5,562 bases of DNA, from positions 1 to 5,562 of the forward strand of contig CAJLFL010000136.1 of the NCBI GenBank assembly GCA_905205855.1, given 5' to 3'. This document shows positions 1-5,562 of the stretch, in pieces; position 1 is the stretch's first letter; every line of letters starts with the position of its first letter. Below the pieces are notes generated by a model that saw nothing but the letters and a program-made list of their open reading frames with translations, ran no database searches and was not told the origin of the DNA. The position numbers and the translations under genes are program-made. Source of the stretch: an uncultured Eubacteriales bacterium (lineage in GTDB: Bacteria > Bacillota > Clostridia > Monoglobales > Monoglobaceae).

Positions 1-320
1 AAAATGTAATTCTTTGTGAAAGAGGAATCCGTACATTTGAAACATATACCAGAAACACTCTTGATTTAAGCGCAATTCCCGCTGTTAAAAAATTGAGCCA
101 TCTGCCCGTTATAGTTGATCCGTCACATTCAGCCGGAATGAGCTGGATGGTAGAGCCGCTTTCTCTTGCAGCTATGGCAGTCGGCGCAAACGGACTGATT
201 ATTGAAGTTCATAACTGCCCGGAAAAGGCATTGTGCGATGGTGCTCAATCCTTAAATCCGACACAGTTCAATCATTTAATGAATAAACTCAACAGCATAA
301 GCTCTATTTTACAGGCATAA
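1..320 (+). CDS. aroF: 3-deoxy-7-phosphoheptulonate (DAHP) synthase, C-terminal part (5' end cut by the window)
   Basis: This is the 3' end of a gene whose start lies left of the window; the first complete codon is at base 3, giving 105 residues before the TAA at 318-320. DAHP synthase condenses phosphoenolpyruvate with erythrose 4-phosphate, the first and usually feedback-controlled step of the shikimate pathway, in the cytoplasm. Visible in the fragment are the strand NVILCERGIRTFE (residues 1-13), DPSHSAG (39-45), the EVH segment (68-70) and EKALCDGAQSL (74-84). By comparison with the Bacillus/Thermotoga type I-beta enzymes, H42, E68 and D79 should be three of the four metal ligands; the cysteine ligand lies off-window. 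The TTG at base 93 is an internal leucine codon, not a start, because the homologous sequence continues upstream without a break. Whether an N-terminal regulatory domain (ACT-like or chorismate mutase) exists cannot be seen. The symbol aroF follows common usage for clostridia; Bacillus subtilis calls its homologue aroA. Confidence 0.95.
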   Translation, partial: NVILCERGIRTFETYTRNTLDLSAIPAVKKLSHLPVIVDPSHSAGMSWMVEPLSLAAMAVGANGLIIEVHNCPEKALCDGAQSLNPTQFNHLMNKLNSISSILQA

Positions 321-328
321 GAAAGGAC

Positions 329-334
329 AGGTGG
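329..334 (+). promoter_or_regulatory. ribosome binding site of tyrA (imperfect)
   Basis: AGGTGG lies 6 bases before the tyrA ATG and differs from the ideal AGGAGG at one base. A second purine run, AAAGGA at 322-327, lies 13 bases before the ATG, which is too far for good pairing. The site sits in the 20-base gap after the aroF stop codon and fixes the start at 341: the next in-frame ATG (residue 19) would delete the dinucleotide-binding glycine motif. Confidence 0.6.
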
Positions 335-340
335 TTACCG

Positions 341-1198
341 ATGGAAAGTGATTTTAAAATAGCGATTATAGGACTTGGACTTATAGGCGGCTCTATGGCA
401 TATGCTCTTAAAGGCTTTAAAAGAGCCAACATCGTCGGCTGTGACAGGGATGCAGGCATCCGCGCGCAGGCGCTTTATAACAAAGCTGTGACAGAAGCTT
501 TTGAAAACGCCGGTGATGCAATAGAAGGCTCTGACCTCGTTATTATCTGTACCTATCCTGATGCCGTGATAAAAATAATCGAAGATAATAAAGACCGCTT
601 TAAAAAAGGCGCCGTTATAACAGATGTATGCGGTGTAAAATCCAAGATTTCCGAGGAAATATGCCGTGTATTGCCGGAAGAGACCGATTACGTCGGCTGC
701 CACCCTATGGCAGGCAAGGAAACAGACGGATTTATCAATGCATGCGTTGAGCTTTTCTGGATGACCGGCTTTATAATTGTACCGCCGAAATCCGCAAAAC
801 CTGAAAGTATTGAGCTTTTAAAAAGTGTTGCCAAATACATAGGCGCTACCAGAATCACCCAGGCTTCACCGGAGGATCACGACAGCATCATTGCCTACAC
901 AAGTGATCTTATGCATATTTCAGCTGCGGCGCTCTGCCTTGATTATAATAAAAAGATGAACAGAGCATACACTGCCGGCGCTTTCAGAGATTGCACACGT
1001 ATTGCACATATTGCACCGGAACTTTGGACAGAGCTGTTTATTGCAAATTCAGAATATACCGTAGCAGAAATCGATCGCTTTATAACAAGCCTTAATCGTC
1101 TGCGTACGGCAATTTCGGAAAAAGATGCCAAATCGCTGACAAAAATGCTTTCCGAGGTAAGAGAAAATAAAGAAATAATGCAGATTACCGAACCTTAA
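341..1198 (+). CDS. tyrA: prephenate dehydrogenase, short form without ACT domain
   Basis: TyrA oxidatively decarboxylates prephenate to 4-hydroxyphenylpyruvate, the committed step to tyrosine, using a pyridine nucleotide in the cytoplasm. The 285-residue protein opens with a Rossmann fold: GLGLIGG at 11-17 binds the cofactor, and D35 at the end of the second strand suggests NAD rather than NADP. HPMAGKE (121-127) carries the expected catalytic histidine H121. The helical dimerisation domain follows, with YTSDLMH (186-192) in place of the commoner SHLPH-type motif, and AGAFRDCTRIA (212-222), whose R220 probably binds substrate as in the Aquifex enzyme. The protein ends shortly after this domain. 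There is no C-terminal ACT domain such as the one in the longer Bacillus enzyme, so classical tyrosine feedback through ACT is not expected. It could also accept arogenate (cyclohexadienyl dehydrogenase); the sequence does not decide this. It starts 20 bases after aroF and ends 14 bases before aroB. Confidence 0.95.
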   Translation: MESDFKIAIIGLGLIGGSMAYALKGFKRANIVGCDRDAGIRAQALYNKAVTEAFENAGDAIEGSDLVIICTYPDAVIKIIEDNKDRFKKGAVITDVCGVKSKISEEICRVLPEETDYVGCHPMAGKETDGFINACVELFWMTGFIIVPPKSAKPESIELLKSVAKYIGATRITQASPEDHDSIIAYTSDLMHISAAALCLDYNKKMNRAYTAGAFRDCTRIAHIAPELWTELFIANSEYTVAEIDRFITSLNRLRTAISEKDAKSLTKMLSEVRENKEIMQITEP

Positions 1199-1212
1199 CG
1201 GAGGTATCAAAT

Positions 1213-2265
1213 ATGAAAGAATTAAAAGTAAACATTCCGAATCATGAATACAGTATATATATCGAAAGCGGCTTGCTCTGCCGCAGCGGCGAATTGGTTA
1301 AAGAAGTTTACAAGGGTGAAAAAATTGCTATAGTAAGCGACAGTAATGTTGCACCGCTGTATAGCAAAACACTGATTGAAAGTCTTGAAAGCGCCGGATT
1401 TAACGCAAAGCTTTTTTGTATTCCTGCCGGCGAGGAAAGCAAATGCAGCCGCGAACTATTCAGGCTCTATGACGAGCTTTTGGACTTCGGTATGACGCGC
1501 ACGGATATGATAATCGCGCTCGGCGGCGGAGTTGTCGGTGATTTAACAGGTTATGCCGCAGCAAGTCTGCTGCGCGGAATTCCGTTTATACAAATTCCGA
1601 CTACTCTTCTTGCTCAGGTAGATTCCAGTGTCGGGGGCAAGGTTGCCATTGACCTTCCGCGCGGCAAAAATCTTGTCGGCGCATTTTATCAGCCTAAAAT
1701 GGTTATTATTGACACTGATTGCCTTAAAACGCTGTCAGACAGAATATTATCCGACGGAATGGCAGAGGTCATAAAATACGGAGCAATTTTGGACAAAGAT
1801 TTATTTAATCTGCTTGAAAGTATAAAAAACACAAAAGATTTATTTGCCAAAATCGCTGAAATAGTTTATACTTGTTGTAATATCAAACGCATGGTTGTTG
1901 AAGCAGACGAATTTGATACAGGAGAGCGTATGCTTCTCAACTTTGGTCACACCTTTGGTCACGCCATAGAAAAACAATATAACTTTAAAACTTATACTCA
2001 TGGCGAAGCAGTCGGAATCGGAATGATAATGGCTTGCAGATGGGGTGAAAAAAACGGTCTTACCCCGTCCGGAACTGCAGACAGAATTGAAGCTGTTATT
2101 GATCAGTATAATCTGCCCGTATCCGTAAAGCTTGACCTTCAATCCTTTAAGGCTGCTATGGCGGTTGACAAAAAAGGTGAGAGCGATATGATAAATCTCA
2201 TTATTCTTAAAGAAATCGGCAAGGCTGCAGCCTTTAAAACTCAAAAAGCCGGCTTTGTACTTTAA
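1213..2265 (+). CDS. aroB: 3-dehydroquinate synthase
   Basis: AroB converts DAHP to 3-dehydroquinate, the second shikimate-pathway step, using NAD and a divalent metal (zinc or cobalt). The 350-residue length is normal. Motifs appear in order: the NAD-binding region with PAGEESK (71-77), the glycine-rich GGGVVGDLTGYAAA (104-117), PTTLLAQVDSSVGGK (129-143), GKNLVGAFYQP (151-161), GMAEVIKYG (182-190), NFGHTFGHAIE (243-253) and YTHGEAVGIGM (261-271). By alignment with the Aspergillus AROM enzyme the metal ligands are E185, H246 and H263; R121, D137, K143, K188 and H250 match other active-site positions, and the late DKK (319-321) is also present. A clean GGAGG at 1200-1204, 8 bases before the ATG, supports the start. 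The gene begins 14 bases after the tyrA stop and is followed by a 27-base gap before aroA. Nothing is missing or unusual. Confidence 0.98.
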   Translation: MKELKVNIPNHEYSIYIESGLLCRSGELVKEVYKGEKIAIVSDSNVAPLYSKTLIESLESAGFNAKLFCIPAGEESKCSRELFRLYDELLDFGMTRTDMIIALGGGVVGDLTGYAAASLLRGIPFIQIPTTLLAQVDSSVGGKVAIDLPRGKNLVGAFYQPKMVIIDTDCLKTLSDRILSDGMAEVIKYGAILDKDLFNLLESIKNTKDLFAKIAEIVYTCCNIKRMVVEADEFDTGERMLLNFGHTFGHAIEKQYNFKTYTHGEAVGIGMIMACRWGEKNGLTPSGTADRIEAVIDQYNLPVSVKLDLQSFKAAMAVDKKGESDMINLIILKEIGKAAAFKTQKAGFVL

Positions 2266-2292
2266 GCTTATAAAATAACATCGGAGGACTAC

Positions 2293-3606
2293 ATGGACAT
2301 TGTTAATATAGAACCCGTAATGCTCAAAGGAACGGTTGATGCCGTTCCGTCAAAAAGTGTTGCTCACAGAGCAATAATTTCCGCTGCTCTGTCCGGCGGA
2401 GAATGTACCGTCAGAAACATCGCTCTTTCAAAAGACATTCTGGCAACGCTGGACTGTGTAAAAGCGCTTGGCGCTGAATTTAAGCTTGATAAAAAAAATA
2501 ATCTTATACACTTTTTACGCCGAAAGCCGATAAACCGTATCAAAAATCTGACTATGGACTGCTGTGAAAGCGGTTCAACACTCAGATTTATGATGCCTAT
2601 TGCGCTTACTACGGGCAAAAGCATAACAATGACAGGACGCGGCAGGCTTATGCAGCGTCCTCAAAAGCCGTATTTTGACCTTTTTTCTCATAAAGCAATA
2701 AGCTATGTACATAATGATGACAGTATCAGACTCGGCGGACAATTAAAAAGCGGACTTTTCAAACTTCCGGGGAATATAAGTTCTCAGTTTATTTCCGGTC
2801 TGCTGTTTGCGCTTCCTCTGCTTGACGGCGACAGTGAGATAGAAGTCACAACTCCGATGGAATCAAAAGGCTATGTCGATTTAACCATAGACGTTTTGAA
2901 AACCTTTGGCATAGAAATAGAAAACCGCAGCTACAGACGTTTTATAATAAAAGGAAACCAATGCTATCAGCCGAAAGATTATACCGTTGAGGGCGATTAC
3001 TCTCAAGCGGCATTCTTTCTTGTTGCCGGCGCTGTCGGATGTAAAATAAAATGCACCGGGCTTAATCCGAACAGTCTGCAGGGTGACAAAGAAATTATAG
3101 ATATAATTAAACGCTGCGGCGCAGCAATCAGAACTTATAAAGACGGAAGCATAGCGGCTGTTCATACAACAAAAATGCACGGTATAACGATAGACGCCGC
3201 CGAAATTCCGGATCTTGTTCCCATCCTTACGGTATTATGCTGCTTTTGCAAGGGTGAGAGCAGAATTATAAACGCCGGCAGGCTGCGTATGAAAGAAAGC
3301 GACCGTTTATCCGCAATAACAGACGAGTTGTGCAGACTTGGTGCGGATATAACCGAAGGAACCGACTATCTGATAATCAACGGAATACACACCCTGCACG
3401 GAAACACTGTATCCGCCAGAGGCGACCACCGCATTGCAATGTCAGAGGCTATCGCGGCGTGCCGCTGTGAGGGTGAGGTATCCATCACCGGCGGAGCGGA
3501 AGCGGTAACAAAATCGTTCCCGAACTTTTTTGAGGTTTATTCCGGCTTACAAACCGGCCCTAAACCTATCATAAATCACGGAGAAATAATTGCATCGGAG
3601 GATTGA
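2293..3606 (+). CDS. aroA: 3-phosphoshikimate 1-carboxyvinyltransferase (EPSP synthase)
   Basis: AroA transfers the enolpyruvyl group of phosphoenolpyruvate to shikimate 3-phosphate, the sixth shikimate-pathway step and the target of glyphosate. The 437 residues form the usual two-domain enolpyruvyltransferase. Residues matching the E. coli active site are K21, S22 and R26 (PSKSVAHRA), R98 in ESGSTLRF (92-99), R122, S163-S164-Q165 (SSQF), S191 and Y194 (SKGY), D307 (IPDLVP), K334, E335 and R338 (RMKESDRL), R380 (GDHRIAM) and K407 (TKSFP). F99 occupies the place of E. coli P101, so the loop is not the E. coli NAGTAMRP type. The strong GGAGGA at 2283-2288, ending 4 bases before the ATG, chooses this start over the in-frame ATG at residue 10. 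After the last catalytic lysine the protein runs about 10 residues longer than E. coli AroA, and these end codons also carry the aroC ribosome binding site. Confidence 0.97.
   Translation: MDIVNIEPVMLKGTVDAVPSKSVAHRAIISAALSGGECTVRNIALSKDILATLDCVKALGAEFKLDKKNNLIHFLRRKPINRIKNLTMDCCESGSTLRFMMPIALTTGKSITMTGRGRLMQRPQKPYFDLFSHKAISYVHNDDSIRLGGQLKSGLFKLPGNISSQFISGLLFALPLLDGDSEIEVTTPMESKGYVDLTIDVLKTFGIEIENRSYRRFIIKGNQCYQPKDYTVEGDYSQAAFFLVAGAVGCKIKCTGLNPNSLQGDKEIIDIIKRCGAAIRTYKDGSIAAVHTTKMHGITIDAAEIPDLVPILTVLCCFCKGESRIINAGRLRMKESDRLSAITDELCRLGADITEGTDYLIINGIHTLHGNTVSARGDHRIAMSEAIAACRCEGEVSITGGAEAVTKSFPNFFEVYSGLQTGPKPIINHGEIIASED
3597..3602 (+). promoter_or_regulatory. ribosome binding site of aroC, inside the end of aroA
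   Basis: GGAGGA lies within the last codons of aroA, directly before its TGA stop (3604-3606). From the GGAGG core to the aroC ATG there are 11 bases, somewhat longer than the 5-8 seen for aroB and aroA. Ribosomes ending aroA would therefore cover or expose this site, which is consistent with translational coupling (inference). Confidence 0.7.
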
Positions 3607-3612
3607 TTATAA

Positions 3613-4677
3613 ATGAATGTATGGGGCGAAAATTTAAAACTCAGTATATTCGGCGAATCGCACGGAAAAGGTATCGGAATAGTCATTGACGGACTTCCGT
3701 CCGGAACAGAGCTTGACCTTGATGAAATCCGACGTGAGATGCTCCGCCGTGCACCTGGCAGAGATTCGTTATCCACTGCCAGACGCGAGCCTGACGAGGT
3801 TGAAATTCTTTCAGGCTTTTATAACGGAAAAACCACCGGTACGCCTCTTGCAGCTGTTATCTTTAATACAGATACACGCTCGCACGATTACACTCCGGAA
3901 CTGATTCGTCCCGGTCATGCGGATTTTACGGGATTTAAAAAATACGGAGAGTCACATGATTTTCGCGGCGGCGGGCATTTTTCCGGCAGAATTACAGCTC
4001 CTTTGGTATTTGCCGGCGCTATTGCCAAACAAATACTTAAACGCCAAAGCATAAATGTCGGCGCTCACATTATGCGGATAGGCGATATCAGCGACGCTGC
4101 TTTTGATACTCTTTCGATAGATTTATCACTGTTGGACAAGCTGTCGCATAAGGATTTTCCTGTTATAGACGACACTGCCGCCGAAAAAATGAAAGAGCTG
4201 ATTTCAGAAAAAAAGTCACAGCTTGACTCCGTCGGCGGAATCATTGAATGTGCAATCACAGGTGTTCCTTGCGGAATCGGCAATCCGTTTTTCGGTTCGG
4301 TTGAAAGCCGTATATCATCTATGATTTTTTCCGTCCCTGCTGTAAAAGGCATAGAATTTGGCGCAGGATTCGGGTTTGCTGACATGTGCGGCTCTGAAGC
4401 AAATGATGCCTTTTATTGCGAAAACGAAACAATTAAAACAAAAACAAACAATAACGCCGGTATAAACGGCGGTATAACAAACTGTATGCCGATTATATTC
4501 CTCAGTGTTATAAAGCCTACTCCCTCCATTGCAAAGACTCAGCAGACAATTAATCTGAAAACAATGGAAAACACAGAGCTTTCCATACACGGCAGACACG
4601 ATCCGTGTATAGTACACAGGGCAGTAAGCGTTATTGAAGCAGCTGCCGCGCTGGTAATACTTGACATGATAATATAA
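3613..4677 (+). CDS. aroC: chorismate synthase
   Basis: AroC eliminates phosphate from EPSP to give chorismate, the last common step, and needs reduced FMN although the reaction is redox-neutral. The 354-residue length is normal (E. coli has 361). Family signatures are FGESHGKGIG (13-22, with catalytic H17), RRAPGRDSLSTARREPDEV (45-63), NGKTTGTP (71-78), RPGHADFTG (99-107, with H102), the RGGGHFSGR segment (118-126), GGITNCMPI (286-294), KPTPSI (301-306) and the C-terminal GRHDPC (327-332, with D330). H17, H102 and D330 are the expected acid-base residues by comparison with the Neurospora and Streptococcus enzymes. One oddity is C291, where I recall most homologues having glycine. The gene shares aroA's reading frame: aroA's TGA is followed by TTA, a second stop TAA and then the ATG, so a read-through fusion is blocked. 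It ends 13 bases before pheA. Confidence 0.98.
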   Translation: MNVWGENLKLSIFGESHGKGIGIVIDGLPSGTELDLDEIRREMLRRAPGRDSLSTARREPDEVEILSGFYNGKTTGTPLAAVIFNTDTRSHDYTPELIRPGHADFTGFKKYGESHDFRGGGHFSGRITAPLVFAGAIAKQILKRQSINVGAHIMRIGDISDAAFDTLSIDLSLLDKLSHKDFPVIDDTAAEKMKELISEKKSQLDSVGGIIECAITGVPCGIGNPFFGSVESRISSMIFSVPAVKGIEFGAGFGFADMCGSEANDAFYCENETIKTKTNNNAGINGGITNCMPIIFLSVIKPTPSIAKTQQTINLKTMENTELSIHGRHDPCIVHRAVSVIEAAAALVILDMII

Positions 4678-4680
4678 GGA
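4676..4680 (+). promoter_or_regulatory. ribosome binding site of pheA, overlapping the aroC stop codon
   Basis: AAGGA uses the last two bases of the aroC TAA and lies 10 bases before the pheA ATG. It is weaker than the GGAGG sites of aroB, aroA and aroC, and no better site exists in the 13-base gap. The ATG at 4691 is still secure, because the next in-frame ATG (residue 26) would remove two catalytic arginines of the chorismate mutase domain. Confidence 0.55.
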
Positions 4681-4690
4681 TGTGCAATAA

Positions 4691-5562
4691 ATGAACGAAC
4701 TCGATAAGCTGAGAGAAAAAATAGACAGTATAGACAAACAGCTGCTTGAACTGTTTTTAACGCGAATGAATATATGCAGCGGTGTTGCCGACTATAAACG
4801 CAAGGTCGGTATGCCGGTTTTGGATTCCGCGCGCGAAAAACAGGTTTTGAGCAATAAGCTGAAGCTTTTAAAAGAGCCCGGCTGTGAAACCGAGGTATAT
4901 GAGTTTTTCAATGCCGTTATGGCAATCAGCCGTGCAAGACAAACACGCGAATTAAAGGAAACCAAAGGTAAAAAACTTTTGGAGGATATTATAGAAAGCA
5001 CCTCTGCTCCGATAGAATCACCTAAGGTTTGTTATTACGGAGTACACGGAACCTACAGCGAGGAGGCAACGATAAAATACTTTGGCGATGATACAGAACG
5101 CTTTTGTGCAGGCACATTTGAAGATGTGTTTTTATCTTTAAAAAACAACAAAGCCGATTATGCTGTTCTTCCGATAGAAAATTCCTCCACCGGAAATATC
5201 TCAGAAGTAATGCAGCTTTTAAGCCAATACGAGTATTATATCACCGGCGATGTTCATATACCGATACACCACTGTCTTATGGGGATAAAGGGCGCAAGCT
5301 TAAGCGGCATCAAAACGGTATATTCACACGAGCAGGGACTTTTACAGTCAGAAGAATTTTTAAAGCAGCTTCCCGGTATCAGTCGCGAAGTATGCGGCAG
5401 CACGGCGATGAGTGCAAAAACAGTTGCCGAAAGCGGTGACAGCTCCAAAGCGGCAATCGCGGGCAGACAAAATGCAAAAATTTACGGTCTGGATATTCTG
5501 GCTGAAAATATAAATACAAATGATGTAAACACAACACGCTTTGCCGTCATTGCAAAGCAACC
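4691..5562 (+). CDS. pheA: bifunctional chorismate mutase/prephenate dehydratase (3' end cut by the window)
   Basis: PheA rearranges chorismate to prephenate and then dehydrates and decarboxylates it to phenylpyruvate, the route to phenylalanine. The window holds 290 complete codons with no stop. Residues 1 to about 88 form an AroQ-type helical chorismate mutase with the full E. coli set of catalytic residues at matching places: R8, R25, K36, D45, R48, E49 and Q84. A charged linker (about 88-111) leads to the prephenate dehydratase domain: YYGVHGTYSEEA (115-126), ADYAVLPIENSSTGNISEV (155-173), the YSHEQGLLQ segment (211-219), CGSTAMSAK (235-243), KAAIAGRQNA (253-262) and the catalytic TTRF (281-284). 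A C-terminal ACT domain, which in this family binds phenylalanine for feedback inhibition, would follow but lies off-window. The mutase domain probably also supplies prephenate to TyrA, since no separate mutase gene is seen here. The gene starts 13 bases after aroC. Confidence 0.96.
   Translation, partial: MNELDKLREKIDSIDKQLLELFLTRMNICSGVADYKRKVGMPVLDSAREKQVLSNKLKLLKEPGCETEVYEFFNAVMAISRARQTRELKETKGKKLLEDIIESTSAPIESPKVCYYGVHGTYSEEATIKYFGDDTERFCAGTFEDVFLSLKNNKADYAVLPIENSSTGNISEVMQLLSQYEYYITGDVHIPIHHCLMGIKGASLSGIKTVYSHEQGLLQSEEFLKQLPGISREVCGSTAMSAKTVAESGDSSKAAIAGRQNAKIYGLDILAENINTNDVNTTRFAVIAKQ

Larger units (their letters stand above)
1..5562 (+). other. aromatic amino acid biosynthesis operon, interior portion (aroF-tyrA-aroB-aroA-aroC-pheA)
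   Basis: Six co-directional genes are separated by gaps of 20, 14, 27, 6 and 13 bases. None of the gaps contains a stem-loop followed by a T run, and none is long enough for a full promoter outside coding sequence. All products belong to one pathway, leading from phosphoenolpyruvate plus erythrose 4-phosphate to the phenylalanine and tyrosine precursors. Co-transcription is inferred from spacing and function. Control elements, such as a T-box or other leader ahead of aroF, would have to lie upstream of the window. Confidence 0.85.

Noticed and set aside
93..320. A separate small gene starting at TTG 93
   Set aside because: The same frame is open back to the left edge and encodes conserved DAHP synthase sequence upstream of this codon, so the TTG is an internal leucine.
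335..703. Open reading frame of 122 codons on the - strand opposite the start of tyrA
   Set aside because: It lies wholly opposite the strongly supported tyrA and aroF-tyrA junction, its translation shows no recognisable domain, and it has the composition expected of the reverse complement of a real gene.
1840..2244. Open reading frame of 134 codons on the - strand inside aroB
   Set aside because: It is antisense to the metal-binding half of aroB, where conserved motifs leave no doubt about the coding strand, and it shows no family resemblance.
2263..2270. Palindrome TAAGCTTA at the aroB stop codon, considered as a terminator or operator
   Set aside because: It is only 8 bases, forms no useful hairpin and has no following T run.
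973..4020. Repeated TGCCGGCG at several places in tyrA, aroB, aroA and aroC, considered as a dispersed repeat or protein-binding motif
   Set aside because: The copies encode Ala-Gly in frame, reflecting a preference for GCC GGC codon pairs; flanking bases are not conserved.
4680..4694. Tiny four-codon open frame (ATG at 4680) whose TGA overlaps the pheA ATG, like a coupling leader
   Set aside because: It has no ribosome binding site of its own and such a short frame arises easily by chance; conservation in relatives would be needed to take it seriously.
4315..4737. Open reading frame of 140 codons on the - strand across the aroC-pheA junction
   Set aside because: It is cysteine- and tyrosine-rich because it mirrors AT-rich codons of the + strand; it overlaps two conserved genes and has no recognisable product.

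Overview
The window is a tightly packed, single-strand run of aromatic amino acid biosynthesis genes, all on the + strand: the 3' end of a DAHP synthase gene (aroF), then complete tyrA, aroB, aroA and aroC, then the 5' part of a chorismate mutase/prephenate dehydratase fusion gene (pheA), which runs off the right edge. Nothing visible is mobile, RNA-coding or CRISPR-like. No gap between genes exceeds 27 bases, so there is no room for an internal terminator or a conventional promoter outside coding sequence, and the set is most simply read as one operon. Both its promoter and its terminator lie outside the window.

The organism is most likely a member of the Firmicutes, class Clostridia (for instance a gut Ruminococcaceae/Oscillospiraceae or Lachnospiraceae relative). 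This is inferred from purine-rich GGAGG-type ribosome binding sites, moderately AT-leaning codon use with frequent ATA and AGA, the gene order, and protein details remembered as typical of clostridial homologues: ESGSTLRF in AroA, GGGHFSGR in AroC and a short TyrA. The genus cannot be named from this window alone.

Layout: bases 1-320 encode the C-terminal 105 residues of a class I DAHP synthase of the Bacillus/Thermotoga (I-beta) kind; 341-1198 tyrA; 1213-2265 aroB; 2293-3606 aroA; 3613-4677 aroC; 4691-5562 pheA (first 290 codons, ACT domain not reached).

Together the genes encode the entry step (DAHP synthase), the second step (3-dehydroquinate synthase, AroB), the last two common steps (EPSP synthase, AroA, and chorismate synthase, AroC), and the branches from chorismate: PheA makes prephenate and then phenylpyruvate, and TyrA converts prephenate to 4-hydroxyphenylpyruvate. 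The middle steps (aroD/aroQ, aroE, aroK) are not in the window and may lie downstream or elsewhere. All enzymes retain the recognisable catalytic motifs. This is an ordinary biosynthetic operon. The points worth a second look are small: a TyrA without a regulatory domain, an unusual residue in the AroC flavin-region loop, the AroA phosphoenolpyruvate-site loop, and an aroC ribosome binding site embedded in the end of aroA. I found no evidence of an undescribed system.
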